A DNA stretch of 64,000 nt from contig CAKTDA010000001.1 in NCBI GenBank assembly GCA_934541105.1, forward strand, positions 973,410 to 1,037,409. The letters are read 5' to 3'. Positions 46,467-56,000 of this stretch are shown one piece after another. A program made the translations under genes and the position numbers. The stretch is from an uncultured Luteitalea sp. (GTDB taxonomy: Bacteria > Acidobacteriota > Vicinamibacteria > Vicinamibacterales > Vicinamibacteraceae). How positions within the stretch are numbered: position 1 is the stretch's first letter; each line of letters begins with the position of its first letter. Under the pieces are notes generated by a model that did not search any database, was not told the origin of the DNA, and saw only the letters and a program-made list of their open reading frames with translations.

Positions 46467-49400
46467 ATGCTTACGCCGTTGCGTGCGTGGCGGCGCGCCG
46501 CTGCCCTAGGCGTCCTGCTGGCGTCCCTGACGACGCCGGCACTCGCGCAGACGCCCTTCGTGCCGTACTTCGGCAAGAACGAGGTGCGTTACGACTCCTT
46601 CAAGTGGCAGATCTACACGACCGACCACTTCGACATCTACTACTACCCGGAGACCGAGCAGCACCTGGAGCGCATCGCGGGCTACGCCGAGAGCGCCTAC
46701 CAGAAGCTCTCCTCCGAGTTGAAGCACGATCTCGCGTTCAAGATTCCGCTGCTGATCTTCAAGACGCAGTCGGAGTTCCAGCAGCAGAACGTGATTCCCG
46801 GTGCGGTGAGCGAGGGCGTGGCGGCCTTTGCCGAACCGGTCCGCAACCGCATGCTCGTGCCGATCGACGAGCCGCCCGACCAGCTCTATCGGCTGATCAC
46901 CCACGAGCTCACGCACATCTTCGAGTTCGACATCATCCCGCGCTCGCTGGTGCGCCGCACGGTGCCGCTCTGGGTCGACGAGGGCCTTGCCGACTACATG
47001 GCCGGCGTCTGGCGCCCGCTCGACCTGATGACGGTGCGTGACGCGACGGTGGCCGACATCATCCCGGAGATGTCCGAATTCGAGGGCTACGGGCAGTTCA
47101 CCAACCCGCGGCTCGTCTACAACCTCGGGCACGCGGCCTTCGAGTTCATCGAGTCGCGCTGGGGGAAGGAAGGCATCAGGCAGTACCTCTTCTCGCTGCG
47201 CAAGAGCGTGATCGGGGGCGGCGAGGCCGCCTACGAGGAGGCGTTCCGCATCACGGCCGACGAGTTCGACCAGCAGTTCGAGAAGTACATGAAGGACCGC
47301 TTCAAGCCGTTCCGCGACAAGGAACGGCCGGTGGACTACGGCCGCGACCTCGCACCCGAGCGCGGCAAGACCCGCTACACCGCCATCCTCTCGGTGGAGC
47401 CGTCACCGTCGGGCGACCTGCTGGCCGCCGTGGCCGGCAACCGCAAGGAAGGCGAGCTCGACGTCGTCCTGCTGTCCACCAAGGACCGCAGCGTCGTCCG
47501 CAACCTGACGCCGGGCTTCAGCAAGGACTCGGGCTTCGAATACATCGCGGTGCCCGGGGCGCGCTGGAACACGGTGCCGTGGCTCGCGTGGTCGCCGACC
47601 GGTGACCGCGTCGCCTACTTCGTGCGCACCGAGAAGCAGCGCTCGCTGCTCCTGCAGAACGTCGTCACCGGCAGGATCGAGCAGCGGTACTACCTGGACT
47701 CGGTGGACGTGCCCGAGTCACCGGAGTTCTCGCCGGACGGCCGCCGCGTGTACTTCTCGGCGCTGCGCAACGCGGTCGGCGACATCTTCGAGCTCGACCT
47801 CGAGAGCGCCGAGGTGCGCAACCTGACGTCTGACGAATTTGCCGACTACGCGCCGACGATCTCGCCCGACGGGACGTTCCTCGTGTACCTGGCCCGCGTC
47901 AGCGGCAACGACAAGATCTTCCGGCTCGACCTGGCCACGGGCAACAAGACGCAGCTGACGTTCGGCACGCACGACGAAGCCGCCGCGCAGTTCCTCGACG
48001 CCAGCACCATCGTCTTCCCGTCGACGGCCGTCGATCCCGCGGCGCCCGTCGACCCGGAGGTGATCCGCAACGGCCAGATCTACAACCTGTGGACGCTCGA
48101 CCTGAAGGGCGGGGGGCTGCGGCAGTACACCGACTCGCTCACCGGCAACGTGTCGCCGGTGGTGCTCAACGACCCGGCGTCGGACGACGGCGAGCGCATC
48201 GCGTTCGTCAGCTACTTCAAGGGCGAGTACGGCGTCCACACGCTGCAGTTCAAGGAGCCGATCGTCACGGCGGCGTCTGCCGACTTCGGCGAGCCCGGGC
48301 CGGTGATCGACTTCCAGGCGCCGCTGACGCACACGATCATCCCGGCCAACAACCGGGTGAAGGGACGCTTCGAGAAGATGTTCCTCGACGGCCGGCCGCC
48401 CATCAACGTCGGCGTCACGAGCGGCGGCGACCTGTTCGGCGGCACCGCGATCTCGTTCAGCGACGTGCTCGGCGACCAGAACTTCACGTTCTTTGCCGCA
48501 TCGGTCGCGCAGTTCCGCACCTTCGCGGGTTCGTACACGAACCTGTCGCGGCGGCTGCAGTACTCGGTGCAGGCCTACTCGCAGACGCAGTTCTATTACG
48601 GCTTGATGCCGGGCTTCTACGACCCGTCGCTCACCTACTTCCTCGATCGCGACGATGCGCTCGCGACGCGGTCGATCAACGGCGCCAGCATCTTCGCGAT
48701 CTACCCGTTCAACCGGTACACCCGCATCGAGCTGTCGGGCGGCGTCTCCCACTACAGCGACTCGTTCCGCAACCAGGAGCTGCAGGACTACTCGGACCTG
48801 TACCAGCAGGCCGTCTACGGCGCCACGATCTTCAACCAGGGCCTTGCCGTGCCCCTCACCGTCGCCCTGACCCGCGAGACCACCGTGTTCCGCGAGTACG
48901 GGCCGCTTGCCGGCCACACGTTCCGGCTCGCGTACTCGGTCGCGCCGAAGCTCGGCGACTCGCTCTCGCGCCAGACCCTCGACGGCGACGTCCGCTACTA
49001 CCAGCGGATTGGCACCAACGGCGTCGCCGCGTTCCGCCTGCGCGGCTTCAACAGCACCGGCGGCACACCCGACTACTTCTTCTTCGGCGGCAACTCGGAG
49101 CTGCGCGGCTACGACTTCCTCGAGTTCGTCGGCAACAAGGGCTTCTTCGCCAACGCGGAGCTGCGGTTCCCGTTGATCGAGGCGATGCTCACGCCGGTCG
49201 GCGTCCTCGGCGGCATCCGGGGTGTGTTCTACGCAGGCGTCGGCGGTGCCAGCCTGCTCGGGCGCCCGACGACCACGGGGTTCAGCTCCGCGCAGGTGTC
49301 CGACAGCTTCAAGTTCGCGACGAGCAGCGACGCCACGGTGCGCCCCATCGTCGGATTCACCGAGGATCCGACGACGGGCTTCCCGCTCGCGGTCTACGGC

Positions 49401-49616
49401 GACCCGGTCACGATCAGCGGCTTCCGCCTGCAGGACGGCCGCGCATCGTACGGCATCGGCCTCGAGACGTTCCTGCTCGGGTTCCCGATCCACTTCGACT
49501 GGTCGTGGCGCACGCTGTTCAACAAGGACTGGGAGGACGTCGCCTTCGCATTCCGCGGCGGCAGCAGCGAGTTCCGCAAGCCACGCTTCCAGGTGTGGAT
49601 CGGGTACGACTTCTGA
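46467..49616 (+). CDS. Metalloprotease / TolB-like propeller / Omp85-like barrel fusion protein
   Basis: 1049 residues; ATG at 46467 with GAGGAG six bases ahead, signal peptide to about residue 27 (TTPALA). Residues 30-300: gluzincin-type protease domain with HELTH (146-150) and WVDEGLADY giving Glu172 as third zinc ligand (peptidase-MA-like). Residues ~320-660: repeating WD40/PD40-type blades (LSPDGRR-like strands, FSPDGRRVYF, ISPDGTFLVY). Residues ~700-1049: outer-membrane barrel with the Omp85-like GGNSELRGY (874-882) and ending in aromatic YDF. The protein would thus be a surface-exposed or periplasm-facing protease built on its own barrel, comparable in idea to patatin-type Vd autotransporters. 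Substrate unknown. Confidence 0.8.
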   Translation: MLTPLRAWRRAAALGVLLASLTTPALAQTPFVPYFGKNEVRYDSFKWQIYTTDHFDIYYYPETEQHLERIAGYAESAYQKLSSELKHDLAFKIPLLIFKTQSEFQQQNVIPGAVSEGVAAFAEPVRNRMLVPIDEPPDQLYRLITHELTHIFEFDIIPRSLVRRTVPLWVDEGLADYMAGVWRPLDLMTVRDATVADIIPEMSEFEGYGQFTNPRLVYNLGHAAFEFIESRWGKEGIRQYLFSLRKSVIGGGEAAYEEAFRITADEFDQQFEKYMKDRFKPFRDKERPVDYGRDLAPERGKTRYTAILSVEPSPSGDLLAAVAGNRKEGELDVVLLSTKDRSVVRNLTPGFSKDSGFEYIAVPGARWNTVPWLAWSPTGDRVAYFVRTEKQRSLLLQNVVTGRIEQRYYLDSVDVPESPEFSPDGRRVYFSALRNAVGDIFELDLESAEVRNLTSDEFADYAPTISPDGTFLVYLARVSGNDKIFRLDLATGNKTQLTFGTHDEAAAQFLDASTIVFPSTAVDPAAPVDPEVIRNGQIYNLWTLDLKGGGLRQYTDSLTGNVSPVVLNDPASDDGERIAFVSYFKGEYGVHTLQFKEPIVTAASADFGEPGPVIDFQAPLTHTIIPANNRVKGRFEKMFLDGRPPINVGVTSGGDLFGGTAISFSDVLGDQNFTFFAASVAQFRTFAGSYTNLSRRLQYSVQAYSQTQFYYGLMPGFYDPSLTYFLDRDDALATRSINGASIFAIYPFNRYTRIELSGGVSHYSDSFRNQELQDYSDLYQQAVYGATIFNQGLAVPLTVALTRETTVFREYGPLAGHTFRLAYSVAPKLGDSLSRQTLDGDVRYYQRIGTNGVAAFRLRGFNSTGGTPDYFFFGGNSELRGYDFLEFVGNKGFFANAELRFPLIEAMLTPVGVLGGIRGVFYAGVGGASLLGRPTTTGFSSAQVSDSFKFATSSDATVRPIVGFTEDPTTGFPLAVYGDPVTISGFRLQDGRASYGIGLETFLLGFPIHFDWSWRTLFNKDWEDVAFAFRGGSSEFRKPRFQVWIGYDF

Positions 49617-49681
49617 CTTCTGGCTTCTGACTTCTGACTTCTGACTTCTGACAAAGTCAGAAGTCTCAAGTCGCAAGTCTC
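49611..49681. repeat. Heptanucleotide array with hairpin, overlapping the fusion-protein stop
   Basis: Six TTCTGAC-type units (49611-49652, one TTCTGGC) begin in the final codons of the protease-barrel gene, so the first unit supplies its stop. The arms GACTTCTGAC (49643-49652) and GTCAGAAGTC (49656-49665) form a hairpin with loop AAA. Three AAGTCTC/AAGTCGC units (49661-49681) follow. Likely terminator. Confidence 0.75.
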
Positions 49682-49750
49682 AAGGAAAGGAAGAAGTGAG
49701 AAGGAGGAAGGCGACGGCTTTCCTCCTTCTTCCTTTCCACTTGTTCCATC

Positions 49751-49806
49751 TTCGCCCTTCGTCCTTCGTCCTTCCCTTCAGACTTAAGACTTAAGACTTA
49801 AGACTT
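49751..49806. repeat. Two heptanucleotide arrays in tandem
   Basis: TTCGCCC, TTCGTCC twice and TTCCCTT (49751-49778), then CAGACTT and AAGACTT three times (49779-49806), all in 7-base steps. They run up to the TTG start of the thioesterase gene. Confidence 0.75.
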
Positions 49807-50336
49807 TGCCCCCGACTCCCCACACCCCGTCGGCCTCCGCGACAGAGATGGTGCAGGTCGTCCTGCCCAACGACGCCAACCCCCTGGGGTTCATCCTCGG
49901 GGGGACGGTGATGCACCTCATCGACATCGCGGGCGCCATTGCCTGCTTCAGGCATGCCAGGCAGCGGGTCGTCACCGCGGCGGTCGACGGCCTGCAGTTC
50001 CTCCACCCCATCAAGGTCGGAGACCTGATCATCCTGCACGCGCAGGTGACTGCCACCTTCAGGACGTCGCTCGAGGTGCAGGTGCGCGTGATGAGTGAGG
50101 AAACGCTGACAGGTCAGCGGAAGCTGACCTCGCACGCGTACCTCACGTTCGTGGCGGTCGATGCCGATGGCCAGCGCGTCGAGGTGCCAGACCTCGTGCT
50201 CGAGACCGACGCGGAGCGCGTGCGCGCGGAGGAAGCCAAGGCGCGCCGTGAGGCGCGCCTCGCGTCCAAGCGGCGCCTCGCGTCAGTCGAGGCGCAGCAG
50301 GCCGTCGTCGATGTCGAGCGTGACCCGATAGCGTGA
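49806..50336 (+). CDS. Hotdog-fold acyl-CoA thioesterase
   Basis: 176 residues from a TTG at 49806, which runs into the repeat; the next in-frame ATG (49848) would remove conserved residues, because EMVQVVLPNDANPLGFILGG is the usual start of the YciA/BFIT-type domain. VMHLIDIAGAIACFRHA and VGDLIILHAQV follow. Such enzymes hydrolyse acyl-CoA and are cytosolic. The last ~30 residues are a charged, alanine/arginine-rich extension that overlaps the convergent protease gene by 54 bases. The start is uncertain. Confidence 0.85.
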   Translation: MPPTPHTPSASATEMVQVVLPNDANPLGFILGGTVMHLIDIAGAIACFRHARQRVVTAAVDGLQFLHPIKVGDLIILHAQVTATFRTSLEVQVRVMSEETLTGQRKLTSHAYLTFVAVDADGQRVEVPDLVLETDAERVRAEEAKARREARLASKRRLASVEAQQAVVDVERDPIA

Positions 50337-51830
50337 CAGGAACTTGTGGCCGAGGATGCCGCCGAGTTCGTACCCGAGGAGCACGCTCGGCGCCCGCAGG
50401 TTGAGCACGACGAGTGATGCCTGCGCCATCCGGACCTCGTCCACTTCGAGGTCCACGCCGGGGAGCAGGAAAGCGTCCTTGTCCCATCCCGACGAGCCGA
50501 AGACGCGCAGCGGGATGCGGCGGAAGCGGCCGAGCTGTTCGAGGCCGGCCGCCACCGAGCGGCTGATCGAAATCGCCTGGCCGCCCGTGTCGATCACGAA
50601 CGCGCCCGGTCGATCGCCGTTGACGCGGCCGCGCACGGTGGCGAGCCGGTGCATCCACAGTGGCGCCTCGACGGCGGGAGCGCCCTCGAGGCCTGGCAGC
50701 GCCCGGGCGACGGTCAGCTCGTTCCGGCCGTAGTCCACCCGCATCGACAGGCCGAGCGCCAGCGGCGAGAACGCGTCGATGTCGGCGTACGGGAACTTCT
50801 TCAGCGGCGGATCCTTGATCATGGTCGGCACGTGCTCGACCTTCAGCGTGCCCACTTCGAGCTTCGCCATCCGGGCGAGCTTGAGGCGCCGCATGCCGAC
50901 GTCGCCGACGCCGGCGCTCAGCGTCTCGGCCACCGAGTACACCTGCGCCCGCTGCGCCGATTCCTCCGAGAGCACGTTCATCTCCGCGCCCGTGTCCACC
51001 ACCATGTCCTTCGTGAGGCGGCCGTTGACGCGCGCCCTGACGAACAGCTTCTCGCGCTCGACGCGGAACGGGATGACGTGGACGCCAGACACGACCTCGG
51101 CCGACATCGACAGCGGGGTGCGGTCGGCAAAGTGGCGGAGGAACTTGATGCGGGCCTTCGCGAGCTTCACCTGGTCCTTGAAGCCCCTGGACGGCAGCAG
51201 GCGGAGGTAGCGGTCGAGCTCGCCGGCGGCGACGGCGTATTGCCCCAGGCGCTCCAGGTAGTAGGCGCGGGCGTGGCGGTACTCGGCCGACCCGGGTTCC
51301 CGCTCGATGGCGCGTTCGACGGCCGTCAGCGCATCGGCCGTCCGGCCGCGCGCGTCGAGGACGCGCGAGATGCCGTGCAGGGCTGCCGGGTTGTGCGCGT
51401 CGAGGGCAAGCGCCGCCTGGTAGCGGGCGGTGGCTTCCTCGAAGTGGCCGATGGACCAGAGCGTCTCGCCGTGCAGGGCGAGGTCGGCGGCGCCGACGCG
51501 GGCGTCGACGAGGCTGCCCGCTTCCTCCTCGGCGCGGCTGAAGTCGCCGACCCGGAGCAGCGCCCGGACCACGATGCGGGTGACGGGTGCGCTGAGGTCG
51601 GGATCGAACTCGCGGGCCCGTACCAGGTGCAGGACCGCGTCACGATAGCGCGCATCGTCGAACAGCGCCCGGCCGCGCGAGAGTTCGCTCTGCGCGGTCG
51701 CCGGGGAGCCGGCCTGCGGGACGACCGTGGCCAGGGCCACGGCCGCGAGGCCGACAGCAAGTCCAGCAGCCAGGCGCGGCTGGCGCAGGAATGTCGGCAG
51801 GCGAGCAACGAGACGGGTCATCTCCACCAT
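50283..51830 (-). CDS. TPR and double retropepsin-like aspartyl protease
   Basis: 515 residues from the ATG at 51830; other starts at 51821 and 51884 are possible. A signal anchor or signal peptide (LAVGLAAVALATVV) is followed by TPR-like helices (~50-230), then two retropepsin-like halves with VVDTGAEMNVL (Asp279) and VIDTGGQAISI (Asp414). A gag-like retropepsin is usually a homodimer of one half; here both halves are on one chain, which would make a self-contained active site. The protein probably acts in the periplasm. Its substrate is unknown. Confidence 0.85.
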   Translation of the reverse strand: MVEMTRLVARLPTFLRQPRLAAGLAVGLAAVALATVVPQAGSPATAQSELSRGRALFDDARYRDAVLHLVRAREFDPDLSAPVTRIVVRALLRVGDFSRAEEEAGSLVDARVGAADLALHGETLWSIGHFEEATARYQAALALDAHNPAALHGISRVLDARGRTADALTAVERAIEREPGSAEYRHARAYYLERLGQYAVAAGELDRYLRLLPSRGFKDQVKLAKARIKFLRHFADRTPLSMSAEVVSGVHVIPFRVEREKLFVRARVNGRLTKDMVVDTGAEMNVLSEESAQRAQVYSVAETLSAGVGDVGMRRLKLARMAKLEVGTLKVEHVPTMIKDPPLKKFPYADIDAFSPLALGLSMRVDYGRNELTVARALPGLEGAPAVEAPLWMHRLATVRGRVNGDRPGAFVIDTGGQAISISRSVAAGLEQLGRFRRIPLRVFGSSGWDKDAFLLPGVDLEVDEVRMAQASLVVLNLRAPSVLLGYELGGILGHKFLSRYRVTLDIDDGLLRLD

Positions 51831-51896
51831 CCTGGCCGGCGGACCGGCGCGTACGTCTCCGTACGGGACCGCGCGCCGCGACACCCTGCCGACGCG

Positions 51897-52157
51897 CTAC
51901 TTCTGGTAGTGCTCTGCGTTCTTCTCGATATACGCCTGCCACTGGTCGGGCACTTCATCCATCGCGTAAATCGCCTCGACCGGGCAGGCCGGCACACAGG
52001 CCCCGCAGTCGATGCACTCATCCGGGTGGATGAAGAGCATCTGGCTCGCCTCGAACTCGCCTTCGTCCTTGCGCGGGTGGATGCAGTCAACCGGGCACAC
52101 ATCCACGCAGGCGGTGTCCTTGGTGCCGATGCAGGGTTCCGTAATAACGTACGCCAC
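51897..52157 (-). CDS. 7Fe-type ferredoxin
   Basis: 86 residues, GTG start at 52157 with AGGAGG nearby. Cysteines at 9, 17, 21 and 25, then 48, 51, 54 and 58 reproduce the 3Fe-4S plus 4Fe-4S spacing of Azotobacter-type ferredoxins (C-x7-C-x3-C and CIDCGACVPACP). It acts as a soluble low-potential electron carrier. It lies 26 bases downstream of the IclR gene on the same strand and may be its regulatory target. Confidence 0.95.
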   Translation of the reverse strand: MAYVITEPCIGTKDTACVDVCPVDCIHPRKDEGEFEASQMLFIHPDECIDCGACVPACPVEAIYAMDEVPDQWQAYIEKNAEHYQK

Positions 52158-52183
52158 GAGTCCTCCTCGAGAAAAGCACCGCG

Positions 52184-52915
52184 TCAGCGGGGCCGGGGTC
52201 CGAGCGCCGGACCGACATCGGCCGGCAGGTGACCGAGCCGCACGGACGTCGCCCGTGCGAGTTCCCACGCCGCCGGCACGTGCTCGTCGTGCAGCGGCCC
52301 TTCCCCGCGCCCGTGGGTGAACACGCCCACGCGCGCGACTTCCTCCCCGCGGTAGTCGCGCACCGGCGCGCAACTGCAGTTCAGCCGGTACCCTTCGGCC
52401 TCGCCACCCGCGCCGAAGCGCCGCACGACGCCGTGGGAGTCCGTGACGTCTGCCGGTGCGTGAAGCCGCGCGCAACTGAGGCGCCGCTGCTGCCCCTCCG
52501 CGTAGAACAGCGAGCAGTGCCCCGGCATCGTCTTGCCGTAGGCGGTGTACATCGCCGGCGCGTCGCCCTGCCCGCCCCACACGTAGGTCACTTCGCCGGC
52601 CGGCAACGACACGAATGCCCGCGCCGGCGTGCGCGACGCATACTCGCGCAGCGGCGGATAGGCGTGCAGGCGCAGTTCGGAGCCACTGAGATAGCGAAAG
52701 CTCATGTCCAGCAGCTTCAGCGTCAGCACGTAGCGCCCGCCGTCGCGATCCTGGCGGACGAAACCCCGCCGCCGCAGCACCAGCAGCAGCCGATGGGCCG
52801 TGGCGGCAGGCAGGCCTGCCTGGCGCGCGAGTTCGCGCAGCGCCACGCCTCCCGGCTCGCCACTCAGCACCTCGAGGAGGTGCAAGGCCTTGTCTGCTGA
52901 CGTCTGCCCTGCCAT
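52184..52915 (-). CDS. IclR-family transcriptional regulator
   Basis: 243 residues from the ATG at 52915 (MAGQTSADKALHLLEVL); the frame is open further left, but residues there are not regulator-like. The N-terminal winged helix (ALRELARQAGLPAATAHRLLLVL) and the C-terminal effector domain (from about residue 80) are clear; FVSLPAGEVTYV and NCSCAPVRDYRGEEVA fit the family. A palindrome ahead of the gene suggests autoregulation. The effector is unknown; IclR proteins usually sense small aromatic or sugar-acid metabolites. Confidence 0.92.
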   Translation of the reverse strand: MAGQTSADKALHLLEVLSGEPGGVALRELARQAGLPAATAHRLLLVLRRRGFVRQDRDGGRYVLTLKLLDMSFRYLSGSELRLHAYPPLREYASRTPARAFVSLPAGEVTYVWGGQGDAPAMYTAYGKTMPGHCSLFYAEGQQRRLSCARLHAPADVTDSHGVVRRFGAGGEAEGYRLNCSCAPVRDYRGEEVARVGVFTHGRGEGPLHDEHVPAAWELARATSVRLGHLPADVGPALGPRPR

Positions 52916-52928
52916 GACTGTTCCATCA

Positions 52929-52947
52929 GGCGGAACAATGTTCCGCC
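52929..52947. promoter_or_regulatory. Operator palindrome of the IclR-family regulator
   Basis: Perfect arms GGCGGAAC (52929-52936) and GTTCCGCC (52940-52947), three bases apart. A further half-site GTTCC lies just to the left (52920-52924). It covers the predicted transcription start of the IclR gene. IclR-type regulators recognise such GGAAC/GTTCC symmetry. Confidence 0.65.
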
Positions 52948-52953
52948 CTGTGA

Positions 52954-52982
52954 AAGATACCGCCGCTCGACCGTTGGAACAA
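52954..52982 (-). promoter_or_regulatory. Putative promoter of the IclR-ferredoxin unit
   Basis: On the minus strand: TTGTTC (52982-52977), 17-base spacer, TATCTT (52959-52954). Transcription would start near 52947, at the edge of the operator palindrome. Confidence 0.5.
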
Positions 52983-53093
52983 GGGCCAAAACAGTCGGAG
53001 TTCCTGCACCACTTTCGGGTTACAGTCGTGCAGGTTCGACTCCTCAGCTCGACCGTTCGCGGACGCGCGCCCGGCCGTTGATCCTCGAGACAC

Positions 53094-56000
53094 ATGTTGC
53101 GGCCGCTTCGCAGTGCACTGCTCCTTGGTGCGTGGCTAGTCACCTGCGTGACGGCATCCGCCCAGCCCACGGCGCGGCTGATCCTCGATCACTGGCGGGT
53201 CGAGGACGGCCTGCCCCAGAACACCGTCACCGGCATCACGCAGGACGGATCCGGCTATCTGTGGGTGGCGACCCGCAAGGGCCTCGCGCGCTTCGACGGC
53301 GCGCACTTCAAGCCCATACACAGCGCCGGCGACCTCGACCTGCGTAACGTCCGCCTGACGTCGGTGCTCCCTGAGCCGGACGGCAGCGTGTGGGTGGGGA
53401 CCTATGGGGAGGGCGTGGTCCGGGTCCTCGGAGGCGTGGCCACGCGGTACGGCGAGGCCGAGGGCGTGCCGCACGACGTCGTCTGGGATGTCACCCGCGA
53501 CCGCGAGGGTCGTGTCTGGCTCGCCTCCTCCGGCGGGGCCCGCTACTTCGACGGCCAGCGCTGGCAGGCTCCGGCCCTGCCTCCCGACGTGGCCTCCGAC
53601 GGCGTGAACGTCGTGTACCAGGACCGCGACCGCCGCATCTGGCTGGCGACGTGGACCCACGGCCTCGTGCGCCTCGACGGCACGAGCGTCCGCCGGTTCT
53701 CGGTCGCCGACGGCATGCCGGCGTCGTCGGCGTCCTCGATGGCCGAGGCACCCGACGGCACCATCTGGGCGGCAACGCCGATGGGCCTTGCGAGCATCAA
53801 GGACGACATCGTCACGGCCTTCGGGCGCGCGCAGGGTCTCCCGGTCGATCGCATGCTGCAGGTGATCGTCGATCGCCGCGGCGTGGTCTGGGCGGCGACG
53901 CACGGCGGCGGGCTCCTCCGCCACGACGTCACCGGTTTTCGCGCCTTCGGCAGGCAGGACGGCCTGAGCAGCGAGTACCTGATCTCGCTCCACGAGGACC
54001 GCGACGGCGCCTTGTGGATTGGCACGCTGAGCGGCGGCCTCAATCGTCTCGCGCCGACGGCCCGCGAACTGCTCGACGCCCGCTCCGGACTGCCCCCGTA
54101 CCCGATCACGACCATCTACCAGACCCGTACCGGGACGTTCTGGGTCGGCACGTATGGCGGCGGCCTCGCGCGCATCCATAACGGCATCGTGCGGGCGTAC
54201 ACGACCGCCGACGGCCTGCCGTCCAACGCCATCACGTCGGTCGCGGGCGGTGACGGCGACAGTGTCTGGGTGGCCACCAACGGCGCTGGCGCGTTCCGCT
54301 GGCTCGACGGTCGTGTCGTCGAGCGCGTGTCGCCGGCCATCGTCGGTTCATCGCTGCGGACCATCGAAGTGGACCACGCCGTGGGCGGGGCCCTCTGGTT
54401 CGGGGGCGACGGGCTGATCCGGTACGAGGACGGGCGCTGGCAGCGCTTCGGCGAAGCGGAGGGCCTGCGCAGCCGCGAGGTGCGCGTCATCTACACCGTC
54501 GACGAGCGTGTCTGGGTCGGCACGTACGGCGGCGGGCTCCAGAGCATCGAGCGCGATGGCCGCATCGTGACGTGGGGGGATGCGGAAGGCCTCACGAACC
54601 GATTCGTGACGTCGCTGCACATGGACGCCGGCGGCACCCTGTGGATTGGCACGTACGGCGGCGGCCTCTTCCGCCTGCGGGACGGCCGCATCGACGGCGT
54701 CAGCACCAGTGACGGCCTTGCCGACGACGTGGTGTTCGACATCCTCGAGGACGGCGTCGGGCGGCTCTGGCTGACGGGCACCCAGGGCCTCGCGGTCGTG
54801 CGCATGGCCGACGTCGATGGCCGCATCGCCGGGCGACAGAGCCCGCTGTCGGTGTCGACGTTCGGCCGCGCCGACGGCGTGCCGGGCACCGACGGCACCG
54901 ATGGCAACCAGCCCCTCAGCTGGCGCGCGCTCGATGGCCGGCTGTGGTTCGGCACGGTCGGGGGCGTCGTGATCTTCGACCCGCTCGAGGCCGGCGACAC
55001 GCCCCCGCCCCCCCGCGTCTTCGTCGACGGCGTGCGCGCCGACAAGAAGTGGACGCCGCATGCCCCGGGAGGCGGCCCGATCCGGGCCCGCAACCTCGAC
55101 ATCGAGTTCAGCGCACCACTGCTGCACGGCGGACGGGCCGTGCAGTACGAGTACCGTCTCGTCGGCCTCGACGATCGGTGGGTCGAGGCGGGCACCGGCC
55201 GGACCGCATCGTTCACGAACCTGGCGCCCGGCGACTACCGGTTCGAGGTCCGGGCGCGCGCGCGGCGCGGCGCAGAAGCCGGCACCGTCCGCAGCCTCTC
55301 CATCGTCGCACCGGCACGCATCCACGAAACCCTCTGGTTCCGGGGAGCCGCGCTCGCCCTCGGCGTGCTGGCGGTGCTCGGCCTTGGACGCGTGCGCATG
55401 ACGCGGCTGCAGGCGCGCCAGCAGGAACTCGAGGCCCTCGTCGCGGACCGCACCGCCGCGCTCCGCCACGAGATGCAGGAGCGCGAACGCGCCCAGCAGG
55501 AACGCCGCCTGCTCGACGAGCGCGTGCAGCAGGCGCAGCGGCTCGAGAGCCTCGGCCTGCTTGCCGGCGGCGTCGCGCACGACTTCAACAACCTGCTCGT
55601 GGGCGTGCTCGGCGAGGCGAGCCTCGCGCTCGCCGACATGCCGGACGGGACGCCGCCGCGGAGGCACGTCGAGCGCATCGAGCGCGCCGCACTGCGGGCC
55701 AGCGAACTCACGGCGCAGATGCTCGCCTACTCGGGCGGTGGCCGCTTCGTCGTCGTGCCGCTGGACCTCGGCACGCTCGTGCGCGACGTCCTCGACGTGC
55801 TCGACCCGGCCATCCCGCGCGACATCGCCGTGACGCTGGACGTGCCCGGCGACCTGCCGCCGGTCGGCGGCGACCCGTCACAGATGCAGCAGGTGCTGCG
55901 CAACCTGCTGACAAACGCCGTCGACGCCATCGGCGACCGCCCCGGACGCATCACGATAGCGGCCGGCACGCGCGTCGTCCGGGCCGACGACTCGGTCGCG

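Noticed and set aside
49611..49806. Possible CRISPR array
   Set aside because: Repeats are 7-mers without spacers, so these are simple tandem arrays, and no cas genes are present.
53020..53050. tRNA-like T-arm (GGTTCGACTCC) in the gap before the hybrid kinase
   Set aside because: The stem pairs at only three of five positions and no acceptor, D-arm or anticodon arm can be placed upstream.
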